Of a stretch of DNA of 64,000 bases, positions 26,365 through 36,800 are shown piece by piece. The position numbers and the translations under genes were made by a program. The stretch spans positions 62,001 to 126,000 of the forward strand of contig JADKKJ010000011.1 of NCBI GenBank assembly GCA_016720565.1, read 5' to 3'. Position 1 is the first letter of the stretch. Every line of letters begins with the position of its first letter. Source of the DNA: Chitinophagaceae bacterium. GTDB lineage: Bacteria > Bacteroidota > Bacteroidia > Chitinophagales > Chitinophagaceae. Below the pieces are notes generated by a model, which did not search any database, was not told where the DNA came from, and worked only from the letters and a program-made list of their open reading frames with translations.

Positions 26365-27950
26365 GGAACGGGAATAAATATAACGAATGATGTTCCTTCA
26401 CCTTCCACTGTCTCCAGTTTTATTTCCCCCTGGTGGCCCTTTGTTATTATATCATAACTAAGCGACAAACCCAATCCGGTACCCTCGCCGGTGGGCCTGG
26501 TCGTGAAAAAAGGCTGGAAGATCTTATCCACTATGTTCGATGGAATACCGGTACCATTATCGCTGATCTTTATTTCCACGGTCTCCGCATACTTATGGGT
26601 ACTGACCTTTAAAACGGGTGTATAATCAGGATCGGCCTTTTTCTTATCTGCCATGGCCAGGAAAGCGTTATTGATGATATTGAGCAACACACGGCCAATA
26701 TCCTGGGGTACCATTTCCACCATACCGATAGTACTGTCCAGGTCTGTTTCGCATTTTGCATAGAACGATTTATCCTTCGATCGCATACCATGATAGGCGA
26801 GACGCAGATATTCGTCTACCAGGCCATTGATGTCGGCAGGTTCTTTTTTACCATTTTCCTGCCGGCTATGCTGCAGCATGCTTTTAACAATGGCGTCTGC
26901 CCTTTTGCCATGGAAGGTAATTTTCTGACTATTCTCCTTAATGGTAGCTGCCAGTTCTTTTACTTCTTCTGTATTCCCGCTATTAATTTCAACCAGCAAT
27001 TCATCTGAAAGTTCGGTGTTCAGTTCGGAAAAGTTATTTACAAAATTGAGGGGATTCTGTATCTCGTGGGCAATACCCGCTGTGAGTTCACCAAGAGAAG
27101 CCATTTTTTCGGCCTGTATCAATTGGGATTGCGCGGCCTGCAGGTCGGTGAGCGATTGTTTTAATTCCATGGTCCTTTCTTCCACCTGCTTTTCCAATGC
27201 TTCATTCTGTGTAGCCAGCAAATGCTGCTTTTCTTTTTCCTGCACCAGGGTGAGGTCCGATAATTTTTTTATATCGGCCACCATGTTTTTAAAGGCCAGG
27301 GTGAGTTCGCCGATCTCGTCTTTGGTTCTTTTCAATTCAACCGGACTAAGATCTCCTTCCCCTACACGTTTTGCCGCTTTTCGCAGCGCAAGCACCGGGT
27401 GGGATATATTCCGGGAAAGCCAAAGGCCCAAAAGCATTCCAATGCCAAATATGATAGAACTCACCAGTAAGGCGGTCAGCCATATTTTTCGCTGGCCATA
27501 TTTGATGGCATCGGTGCTAAAGGCAAGGATGATATCCCCATTCATGATCTCTGTACGGAATGGCTCCCGCATCACGATCAGCGAATCGCTGGATACCAGG
27601 GCTTCGGTACCCATTATTTCAGGAAAGCCAACGAGCAAGCTGTCTTTCAGGTCAAATTTTGAATGGTCATCATTCCAGATCGTATCAGTTTGTAGTAGTC
27701 CCACAAAGCGAAGGGCCTCGTTTCCTTTTACAAAATCCATGGCGGTTTTAATGCCTTCAAAATTTTGTTCATTCAGCGCTATCCTGGCCCCCAGGGCAAT
27801 CGTCTTCGCCTGGTTCTGCACTTCGTTGCGGTAATTGCGCAATAAGGCACCTCCCTGCTGGGAAGGGAAATAATAAAGCGAGAAAAAAGTAAACAGCAAT
27901 ACAATGGCCAGTACAGTCAGCAGTATTTTGGTCTTTACCCCTATGAACAT
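26361..27950 (-). CDS. HAMP-domain membrane histidine kinase (kinase 2)
   Basis: This 529-residue kinase has two membrane helices (about residues 9-28 and 155-178) flanking a periplasmic sensor of about 125 residues, a HAMP domain (about 178-232: SRNISHPVLALRKAAKRVG, TKDEIGELTLAFKNM), a coiled coil and the shared transmitter. The phosphoacceptor is His295 (GIAHEIQNPLNFVNNFSE); the F and G2 boxes read IFQPFFTTRPTG and GTGLGLSLSYDI. The sensor region is not recognised; QNQAKTIALGARIAL after TM1 resembles dCACHE/sCACHE-like sensors. A small PstS-like periplasmic protein is encoded 27 nt upstream and could supply its ligand. Confidence 0.93.
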   Translation of the reverse strand: MFIGVKTKILLTVLAIVLLFTFFSLYYFPSQQGGALLRNYRNEVQNQAKTIALGARIALNEQNFEGIKTAMDFVKGNEALRFVGLLQTDTIWNDDHSKFDLKDSLLVGFPEIMGTEALVSSDSLIVMREPFRTEIMNGDIILAFSTDAIKYGQRKIWLTALLVSSIIFGIGMLLGLWLSRNISHPVLALRKAAKRVGEGDLSPVELKRTKDEIGELTLAFKNMVADIKKLSDLTLVQEKEKQHLLATQNEALEKQVEERTMELKQSLTDLQAAQSQLIQAEKMASLGELTAGIAHEIQNPLNFVNNFSELNTELSDELLVEINSGNTEEVKELAATIKENSQKITFHGKRADAIVKSMLQHSRQENGKKEPADINGLVDEYLRLAYHGMRSKDKSFYAKCETDLDSTIGMVEMVPQDIGRVLLNIINNAFLAMADKKKADPDYTPVLKVSTHKYAETVEIKISDNGTGIPSNIVDKIFQPFFTTRPTGEGTGLGLSLSYDIITKGHQGEIKLETVEGEGTSFVIFIPVP

Positions 27951-27977
27951 GATAAATTATATAATTGGTTGCAAAGG

Positions 27978-28403
27978 CTAGAAGCTTTTCTTGCCGTCTA
28001 CCATCACCAGCCTGGATCCGGCTGGTGCCTCCGATCCTTCCACTATACCGATCGCACCAGGCGTTTTCACGACGAATTCTTTTAATTCCGCGATCCCGTT
28101 AAAAAAAACAGGGGTCTCGATTCCTTTCATAGATTGGGTGAGCCAGTATTTTTTTACCTCGTCGGCATTCATCTGGAAGAGTTTCTGGCAGGTGGCCTGT
28201 CCTGCATCCGTATTGGTTTTCATCATAGCCAGCACCACCTTACTTCCATTGGTCCATTTTGTGGTCTTACCCTGAAAAATGGATTGCAATTCGGTCAGTT
28301 TTAGTTGGCCGGGGGCGCCTTTATCATTGGCGATCACGGAAAGGTCCTGGGCATTGACCAAACTGCTGATAAAAATTAAAATGGCGGCTAAACTCAGTTT
28401 CAT
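27978..28403 (-). CDS. Small PstS-like periplasmic binding-protein fragment/domain protein
   Basis: The start is set at the ATG at 28403, which gives a signal peptide (MKLSLAAILIFISSLVNAQ); the longer frame to 28466 adds non-signal residues. The mature protein of about 122 residues resembles part of a phosphate-type (PstS-like) binding domain: LTELQSIFQGKTTKWTNGS, KKYWLTQSMKG, KTPGAIGIVEG. Full PstS proteins are over 250 residues, so this is a one-lobe or miniature version. Similar short proteins occur near kinases in other bacteria. It sits 27 nt upstream of the HAMP kinase and 218 nt downstream of the TPR kinase, so it may start a new transcription unit. Confidence 0.72.
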   Translation of the reverse strand: MKLSLAAILIFISSLVNAQDLSVIANDKGAPGQLKLTELQSIFQGKTTKWTNGSKVVLAMMKTNTDAGQATCQKLFQMNADEVKKYWLTQSMKGIETPVFFNGIAELKEFVVKTPGAIGIVEGSEAPAGSRLVMVDGKKSF

Positions 28404-28621
28404 ATGCTGGTTTTGTGTTGATTTTTTCAGGTTTCCTGTTTTCAGCATCAGCAGGTAAGATAACAAATCCTTACGGACTAATCAGGTAAATGAAGCACAA
28501 ACTACTTACTGCTTTAGCCCGAGATGGTATTCACCCTTTCAAGCGTTGCATCATGATCTGTTATAAAGTGGCAACCCGATCCTTTTCTTAAAAAAGCCCG
28601 GTATGGCCATGGGCAAACTGA
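28404..28621. other. 218-nt gap inside the minus-strand kinase run
   Basis: This is the largest non-coding interval between 21366 and 50895. I see no gene, no strong hairpin with a T tract and no clear TAnnTTTG element on the minus strand. Because other junctions in the run are overlaps or gaps under about 50 nt, this is the most likely place for a promoter or terminator that splits the run into two transcription units. Confidence 0.4.
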
Positions 28622-30883
28622 TCAGGGCAATAAAATAATAAACGTAGTGCCTTCTCCCTCCTTTGTCTCCACTTTTAGTTCCCCGGAATGGCCCTTGGTA
28701 ATGATATCATAGCTAAGCGACAAACCTAAACCCGTGCCCTGCCCGGTAGGTTTGGTAGTGAAAAAAGGCTGGAATATCTTATCCATCAGCTTTTGGGGAA
28801 TACCGTTTCCATTATCGGATACCTTTATTTCAACCTTCCCATTTATTCTTCGGGTACTAACCGACACCGTTGGCTGGTAACCCGGAATATCCAATTTCCT
28901 TTTTTCATTGACCACATAGAAAGCATTGGTAAGAAGGTTCAGTATCACCCGGCCTATATCCTGTGAAATAATATTGACACTGCCGACCGAAGGGTCCAGG
29001 TCCGTTTTCATATTTGCATTGAAAGATTTATCCTTGGCACGCAGGCCATGATAGGAAAGACGAAGATATTCATCGCATAAAGCATTAATATCCGTTGGCT
29101 CCTTGGTGCCGCTGCTGCTTCTGGAATGCTGCAGCATTCCTTTTACAATACTGTCGGCCCGTTTACCATGGTGACTGATCTTTTCTTCATTCTCTTTAAT
29201 GACTTTAGCGATATCCCTGATTGCTGCCATGTCTCCTTTTTCTACCTCCTGTTGCAGTTCATCGATCAGCTCCGTATTGATCTCTGAAAAATTATTGACG
29301 AAGTTCAGGGGATTCTGTATCTCATGGGCAATGCCGGCCGTGAGTTCTCCCAATGAGGCCATTTTTTCTGATTGTACCAGTTGCGCCTGGGTGTTCTTCA
29401 GGTCGGCAAGTGCGATCTCAAGCGCCTGGTTAGCGCGATGTTTAAACCGGAAACGCTGGTAAATTCCTGCCGCTAAAAGCAATAACAGAATAGCCAATCC
29501 TATGGAAAAATTCCTTGTGAGCGCCGATATCTTGTTGGTACTTTCCAAACGGGAAATAGAAAATTCCTTGGCATCCATTTCCTGTTCCGCTTCAAAACTA
29601 AGGGTCCGGAATTGTGCCTGGTCGGCCATCAGGCTATCCTGTAAACCCATAAAACGGCGGTAGGTTGCTGCCTCCTGAGCAGGCTGGTTCATTTCACGGA
29701 ACCATTTTGCCATCAACCGAAGATCACGAAGAATGTAAAGCCGGTTATTATTAAGCCTTATTATATCCTGCTCCATTAATTTAATGGCTTCCGGAAGCCT
29801 GTTCTGTTTTGCACGCACCAGAGCCCTGTAATAGTCCGGATCTAATACTCCGGCCGGGGGTGTAGTCGGCAACTTATAATCATGAACCAACTTGTCGCAA
29901 ATGTCAAGCAGTGAATCTGCTGCCCTGGTATTCCCTTCTCTGGTCCGGAATTCGGACAGTATCTGTAATGGGAATGCCTCAAAATCCTTTGTTGGATTAT
30001 TTCCTGCATCGTTTAAAGCAATGGTCAGAAAGTACACTACACTATCTGCTCTGCCCTGGTTCATCAGGGCCTGTGCCAGCAGGGTTCCTGAATTGCCGAA
30101 TGCACCACCTTCCCCCGCACGAAAATAGCCCAGTACTAACCGGAAGTTCTGTATCGCAGATGGGTATTCTTCCTTCTGCAATTGATAAAGACCGGTGATC
30201 AGGTAAGAATTAATATAGGAAAACCGGCCGTTGGGATAGGTGAAGGCACCAAAAGAAGATTCAGGTCCATGAACCGAATCCGTATATAATTTACTTTTTT
30301 TAGAATTATAAATAGCCTGGTCCAATAGTCCAATGGTGCGGTAAAATCCACCTAATACGTAATAACAATCTGCCATACCCGCGCTGTCATTTTTTTCACG
30401 GAACTGCTTCAACTTTTCAGTAAAAAAAACAAACCCTTCCTGCAAATGGTTTGAATTGCGATAAGGCAGGCGAAGTTGTTTCAGGAATGCACTCCTTATC
30501 GAAGGAGCATGTGGCCCTTTTAATGTTTCTGTTTCCGCATAAATTCTTTTGCCAAATTCAATCGCCTTTCCCATTTGTGTGGAGCTCAGGTTTTGAAAAA
30601 TGATCAACAGTATCCGATAGCGCCAGTAACCTTCAATTCCGGATGGAAACCGTCGGGCCTTTTCTTCAAAAACACGGATCAGTGAATCTGTAAGCGGAAT
30701 AACATTTAAAAGTTGATTCCCACGCCGGAAATCAGCTGTGTCCACCCTGTCTGCCCTTACACTTTTATCCAGCCAGTAATGGATAGAATCAACGGGACTC
30801 AACTGGGCTTCCAGGTTTTTTGTTGCCGGGAGCAGGGTAATTGCCAAAAAGAATAAATAAATGGTTCGGTTTACAGAATACAT
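28622..30883 (-). CDS. TPR-sensor histidine kinase (kinase 3)
   Basis: This 753-residue protein has a signal peptide (about residues 1-26), a long helical periplasmic region with TPR-like repeats (about 60-430), a membrane helix (about 455-472), a coiled coil and the shared transmitter with phosphoacceptor His520 (GIAHEIQNPLNFVNNFSE). The N, G1, F and G2 boxes are RVILNLLTNAFYV, DNGNGIP, IFQPFFTTKPTG and GTGLGLSLSYDI. Its start codon overlaps the stop of the giant kinase gene by 1 nt (TAATG), so the two are translationally coupled. Confidence 0.92.
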   Translation of the reverse strand: MYSVNRTIYLFFLAITLLPATKNLEAQLSPVDSIHYWLDKSVRADRVDTADFRRGNQLLNVIPLTDSLIRVFEEKARRFPSGIEGYWRYRILLIIFQNLSSTQMGKAIEFGKRIYAETETLKGPHAPSIRSAFLKQLRLPYRNSNHLQEGFVFFTEKLKQFREKNDSAGMADCYYVLGGFYRTIGLLDQAIYNSKKSKLYTDSVHGPESSFGAFTYPNGRFSYINSYLITGLYQLQKEEYPSAIQNFRLVLGYFRAGEGGAFGNSGTLLAQALMNQGRADSVVYFLTIALNDAGNNPTKDFEAFPLQILSEFRTREGNTRAADSLLDICDKLVHDYKLPTTPPAGVLDPDYYRALVRAKQNRLPEAIKLMEQDIIRLNNNRLYILRDLRLMAKWFREMNQPAQEAATYRRFMGLQDSLMADQAQFRTLSFEAEQEMDAKEFSISRLESTNKISALTRNFSIGLAILLLLLAAGIYQRFRFKHRANQALEIALADLKNTQAQLVQSEKMASLGELTAGIAHEIQNPLNFVNNFSEINTELIDELQQEVEKGDMAAIRDIAKVIKENEEKISHHGKRADSIVKGMLQHSRSSSGTKEPTDINALCDEYLRLSYHGLRAKDKSFNANMKTDLDPSVGSVNIISQDIGRVILNLLTNAFYVVNEKRKLDIPGYQPTVSVSTRRINGKVEIKVSDNGNGIPQKLMDKIFQPFFTTKPTGQGTGLGLSLSYDIITKGHSGELKVETKEGEGTTFIILLP

Positions 30884-33800
30884 TATTGATTTGGTATTAA
30901 TATGGTAAATGTGGTGCCTTCCCCTTCTTTAGTATCAACTTTAATCTCCCCGTTATGGCCCTTGGTAATGATATCATAACTCAATGATAAGCCTAAGCCT
31001 GTTCCTTGCCCTGTAGGTTTTGTGGTATAAAAAGGCTGAAAGATCTTTGTCAGTGATCGCTGCGGAATGCCCATTCCATTATCGCTTACCCTGATCTCCG
31101 CCTTATCCCCATTTCTTTTGGTGGCTACAGTAACGGTAGGTTCATATCCGGCAATGGCCTGTTTTCTTTTTTCAGATACCGCATAAAAAGCGTTATTGAT
31201 CAGGTTCAGTATCACGCGGCCAATATCCTGGGGAATGATACTGACTTTTGGAATTTCATCATCCAATTCTGTATTGAAACTTGCGTTGAAGGTTTTATCC
31301 TTGGCCCGCAATCCATGGAAGGATAAACGAAGGTATTCATCGCAAAGCGCATTCAGGTCGGTCAGTTCTTTCTGGCCGCTGCTGCTGCGACTATGCTGCA
31401 ACATACCTTTTACGATACTGTCTGCCCTTTTCCCATGGTGGTTGATCTTTTCCAGGTTCTGGATCACATCATTGGCAATTTCCTTTGCTTCTTCCAGGTT
31501 TCCGCTATCTATTTCTGTCCTCATTTCATCCAGCAACTCCTTACTTACTTCGGAAAAATTATTTACAAAATTCAACGGATTCTGTATTTCATGGGCGATC
31601 CCGGCAGTCAACTCTCCCAAAGAAGCCATTTTCTCTGATTGCACCAATTGCTGTTGTGCCTGCTTCAGGTCGGTCAATGTATTTTCTACTTGTTGCTTGG
31701 CGACCTCCAGTCTGTTGAAATCTTCATACCGGGCATAGGCCGTAGAAAAGGCATCGGCCACGGTTTGCAATAATTTTATATCAGATCTGCTTAACTCAGC
31801 ACTATTTCCTGCATAGAGCATTCCCTGAAGGAAAGGGACAAAATGAAGGAAGAAGCCTCCTTCCGGAAAGCTTGCCAGGTAATTATTCTGTGTGGTGATC
31901 GCTCCTTTCTGCACCAGGATCTCTGACCATTCCAGAAAAGCAGCTTCGTTCCAGTGATCCGTATATATTTTCTTTTGCTGCCAGTTATGAAGAATTTGCG
32001 AAACATTCCCGGGCGTATCATAAGGTAAATGAAAAGCAGCAATAGCCTTTCCCTCCGGGGTCGATAAAAATGTATGCATCAATGATTGTTCATTATCCAT
32101 AATGAACACTCCACAACGGATAAAAGGTACCCCTAAAATCGTCAATTCCTTCCATATCAGGGGCGTGATACGCTCCAGATCATCTATCGTTCTCATGGAA
32201 GCGATCTCCGCACGTATTCGGTCAAGAGAGGCCTGTTTCACTGCTTCCCTGGCCTGGGCTTCCGATTTCTGCAATTCAATATAACGACGATAGGTAAGTG
32301 AGATAACGGTCGTAAAACGCCTGAAAATACGAAGTTCATCTTCAGTGAATTCTTTTTCCGACCAGGCAAAAACAATTCCTTCCCGGAAATGAAAATAGCA
32401 GCCAAATTGGGTGGCCTCTTCCGGGTAATCAGGAAACGCCACCTGCGGCTTCATTACCTTGTAATATTCCGTGATCTCTTTTCCCTTTAATACCGGGAAA
32501 TATTCTTTTTGATCTTTCCAATGCCGGAAAACATTATCTAAAACAGGGTGGCCTTCCAGTTTTAATTTACCGATCAGTTCATAGGATTCGCCCTGCTGCT
32601 GGGCACTGGTAGCAGAGATCGAAGAGGTTCTTTCCTTTTCATCAATGGCCCCCACACCACAGCGAATAGGCGTGATACCCAATGTTTTTAATTCTCCAAA
32701 AAACAAGTTCACTGTTTCAGAAAGATCTTTTGAACTGTGCATGGCCATGGCCTTTCCCCTTACTCTTTCCAATGAAGTTTCGATCCTTGCTTCCCTCGCC
32801 TGTTCTTCCGCATTCTTCAGATCAAGAAAACGAGTATAGGTAAGATCAAAAACAGAAGCAAATCGTTCATATAATTGTAGAGCCTCTGGCGTTTGTTCCT
32901 CGGGCGTAATGATCCCCAGCATTCCCCTGGAGAAAAAGGCAATATTCTCAAATCGTCTTTCGCCAAATATTTCCCGTTTAACAGGAGCACCCAATTTTTT
33001 CAAAAATTGAAAATAACCTTCCAGCGACTCACCCTTCAGATCGATCACCAGAGATTTTTTTTGTTTCTTCCAGGCCTTGTACATGGGGTTCATCACGTAG
33101 GGCTCATCGATCGTGGCCTTCCATGCTTTATTATATAAAAGCCCGCCATGTTGAGTGGCCCATATTTCTATTACATGCTCCACCTCATTGATGACACCGA
33201 TAAACGCACGTTCGGGTTGCTCGCCCAGATCTTTAAGCTGTTCAAATAATATCCAGACAGTATCGGCCAGTTCATCACTTTTTTGCATAGCCATGGTACG
33301 GCTTCGCACTTTTTCAAGCGCGGTTTCAATCTTTGCTTCTCTGGCCTGTGCCTCAGCATTCTTCAAATCAAGGAAACGGGTATAGGTAAGGTCAAATACA
33401 GCAGCAAATCTTTCCAGCAATTGCACATTTTCCAATGGTCGGGGCTCAGGAGAGGAAAAAGAAACATGCCCTTTTGAGAAAAAGGCCACTGTTACAACCC
33501 GACGGCCGGCGGTATCCTTACTTTGAATCTTGACTTTACTTATTTCATTCCGGTATTTGATCCATTTTTCAAGCTCCTTCCCCGTCAGATCGACAACAAC
33601 GGATTTTTTTTGTTCTTTCCAGCCCCGATAAATTTTATTTATTAAAGTAGGCTCCTCAATACTTGCTGCGAAAGAGCGATCTACCTTTGATCCACCGCCA
33701 CTCCAATCTGTAACATTGAATTCAATCTCACCTTTTTCTTCATTGACAATACCTATCGTTATCTGCAGCGGATCTTCCCCTAATGCTTTGAACTGCTCAA

Positions 33801-36800
33801 AAAGGACCTGAGCTGTTTCAAACAACTCTTCACTTCGCTGCATGGCCATGGTGCGGGCCCTAACACGTTCCAGTGCGAGTTGGATCTGTCCTTCCCTGGC
33901 CTGCGCTTCTGCTTTTTGCAAATCAAGATAACGCCGGTAGGTTTGGCCAAAAACAGCAGCAAACCTTTTGAATATAGCACCAGCTTCAGGTGTTACTGGT
34001 TCATTGGTAAATGCAAAGATGGAACCCTCAGAAAAATAAAAATCAGTATGGAATTCCTTCGAAGGAAGCGCATCCGGGTTAAATTTTGTTGGATAGTAGG
34101 CTGAATTATTAATAGCTCTGTAATATTCTTTCAGGTCATCTCCGATCAGCTGGTATTGAAATACCGGTTCTTTATTTTCCCATGCCTTACGGGCAGCCTT
34201 GAGCATAGGATGCATCATCATATCCAATTGCCCGATGATCAGGTTTGAAGTTCCTTCTGCATTGGCCCTTGCTGTCCATACCTCAGAAATATGGTTGATG
34301 CCGTGGATCAATATTCCACAGCGGTTTGTGGTGACACCCAGTTTCAATAGTTCAGCAAATATCGTATGCACGGTATCACCCACATCCTGGCTGTTATGCA
34401 TAGCCATGGTCCTACTCCGCACCCTCTCCAGGGCTGCTTCAATATTTGCTTCCCTGGCCTGCTCTTCGGCTTTTTGGAGGTCGAGAAACCGGGTATAAGT
34501 AAGATCAAAAGCAGATGCAAAGCGCACTAACAATTGCATGGATTCATCGGGACGCGGCTCATGGGTAGCCAGTGCAAGCATGCCTTTTGAAAAATAGGCG
34601 ACATAGATGATCCGACGGCCAGCATGTTCTAACCCTGTCTCAAATTTTTCAAAGCCTACCAATTTGTTTCGGTATTCATTGTAGGCCCTCAATTCATCAG
34701 CATCAATCTCCAGTACAAAAGATTTTTGCCCTGCTTTCCAACCTTTATAAACCCTGTTCATTACAATGGGTTCATCAATACTGTGCATAAAAGTTTGCCG
34801 CAAACTGCTACCCAGTACCGTTGCGGACACTTCCATTACATGCTGCATTTCGTTAACTATACCTATTGTGATCTGATCAACAGGCTCCCCTAAATATTCT
34901 AATTGCTGATAAAGCACCAGTGAGGTTTCATTCAATTCATCACTCTTCTGCATTGCCATTGTTTTGGCACGCACTCTTTCCAACGCTAATTGGATCTGTG
35001 CCTCCCTGGCCTGTAATTCCGCCTTTTTCAGGTCATTGAAACGCGTGTAGGTTTGCTGAAATACTTTTCCAAAACGCATCAATATGGCATTCTCTTCCTC
35101 CGTATAGGGAATTGCCTCGAAATTTTCAATATAAAGCCCTACATCCTCTAACAATACAGTCGATGCGGCAAGACCCGGACAATTAAAATAAAAATCTCTT
35201 GCCTCTTCCGGCAACCCGGGGATATACTCAAATAGTTTTTTGTAAAAATTGTTCTTCTCTTCAAAGCTTAGCAAAGTGGGAAAGAAATTTTCTCCTTTTC
35301 TCTTTGCCTCATTGAACTGATTATAATAGACAGAATCAAAATAAGGAACAATTACCCTGGAAGGAACGGACCCGATCGGATCGGCTACCCAAATATCATA
35401 ATCCTCTCTTGCTTTATAATCTATCACAAAGCCGGCATGCCCTATATGGATATTAAGCTGAAGAAATTGCTCATAAACCAGCTGAATAACATCTTTCAGT
35501 TCATCACTTTTCTGCATCCCCATGGTTCTGCTTCTTATTCTTTCCAATGCCGTTTCCGTCTTTGCCTCCCTTGCCTGCGCTTCCGCTTTTTTAAGGTCAA
35601 GGAAACGCTGGTAGGCAAGATCAAAAACCTTGGCAGCTCTTTTTTGCAAATAACAGGTTTCCTCAGAAGGAAGTTCTGAAGCTGCCATTAATAATGCACC
35701 GCCCGAAAATTTGGAAAAATGATAATAGCGCTTTTCATGAAGGCTATTATTCTTTTCCATGGCAATTTTTACCTCAGGGGCAATTTTAAAAAACTCTTTA
35801 TACCAATCCGCTTGTTTTTTGCCACTTACTTCAACCGTATATTCCATTTCTTCGGCATAAAATTTTTGCAGCATTTCTTTTATGAAGACACAACAATTTT
35901 TAGGGATCAGGCTTCGCCTGTAAAATACCTCCCCTTCCTTATCTGCACTTAGCCTGAAAGCCCTGAAGGAAATTATGTTCTCAGGATCTTCCTCATATAA
36001 CTGAACTGCGGATGTTTCCAGTTCAGGCTGACCCAATAAACTCATTTGCTCTCTCAGCACCCTGGCTACTTCGATCAGTTCTTCCGAATTATGCATAGCG
36101 AGGGCCCTGGCGCGTATTCTTTCTAATGCCGCTTCGATCCTTGCTTCCCTTGCCTGGGCTTCTGCCTTTTGCAGATCAAGGAAACGAGTATACGTTCTTT
36201 CAAATTCTATAGCGAACCTATAAAGAATTTTCTTTTCCTGCTCAGTCAATTCCCGCCTGACCATTACCCCAAAGCAGCCATATTTAATGAAGGCTTCTAC
36301 ATAGTAAAGCCCCTGGGAAAAATATTCCGGTTTCAGCTCCTCCACGCCGGAAATTAATTCCTGCCAGGCAGCAAAATAGCTTTTTACTCCCGCCGGCGGT
36401 ACATTATAGGAGACTACGGATTCATTTCCTTTCCAATCAATAAGACACTGTGCCGTAGCTGGCTCCATTCTATCGAGTGGATAATTGATGGCCTTACTAT
36501 TGAAAATGGTGGTAGTTTTTTTTGCTTTCCGAACATTTTCGACCCAGGCTGCCCAAAATAAATGCCGGTCATTTTCCTCATCGGGCAACCATAAAAATGA
36601 AAAAGCGGAAGGAATACCCAGCAACAATATTTGTTCGTGAAAAACCCTCAGGGTGGCATCCAGCTCATTGGAATGCTGCATGATCATGCTTTGAGTACGG
36701 GTTCGCTCCAATGCCGCTTCGATTCTGGCTTCCTTGGCCTGTGCCTCGGCCTTTTGAAGATCCAGGAATCGGGTATAGGTCTGGTCAAAAACTTTTGCAA

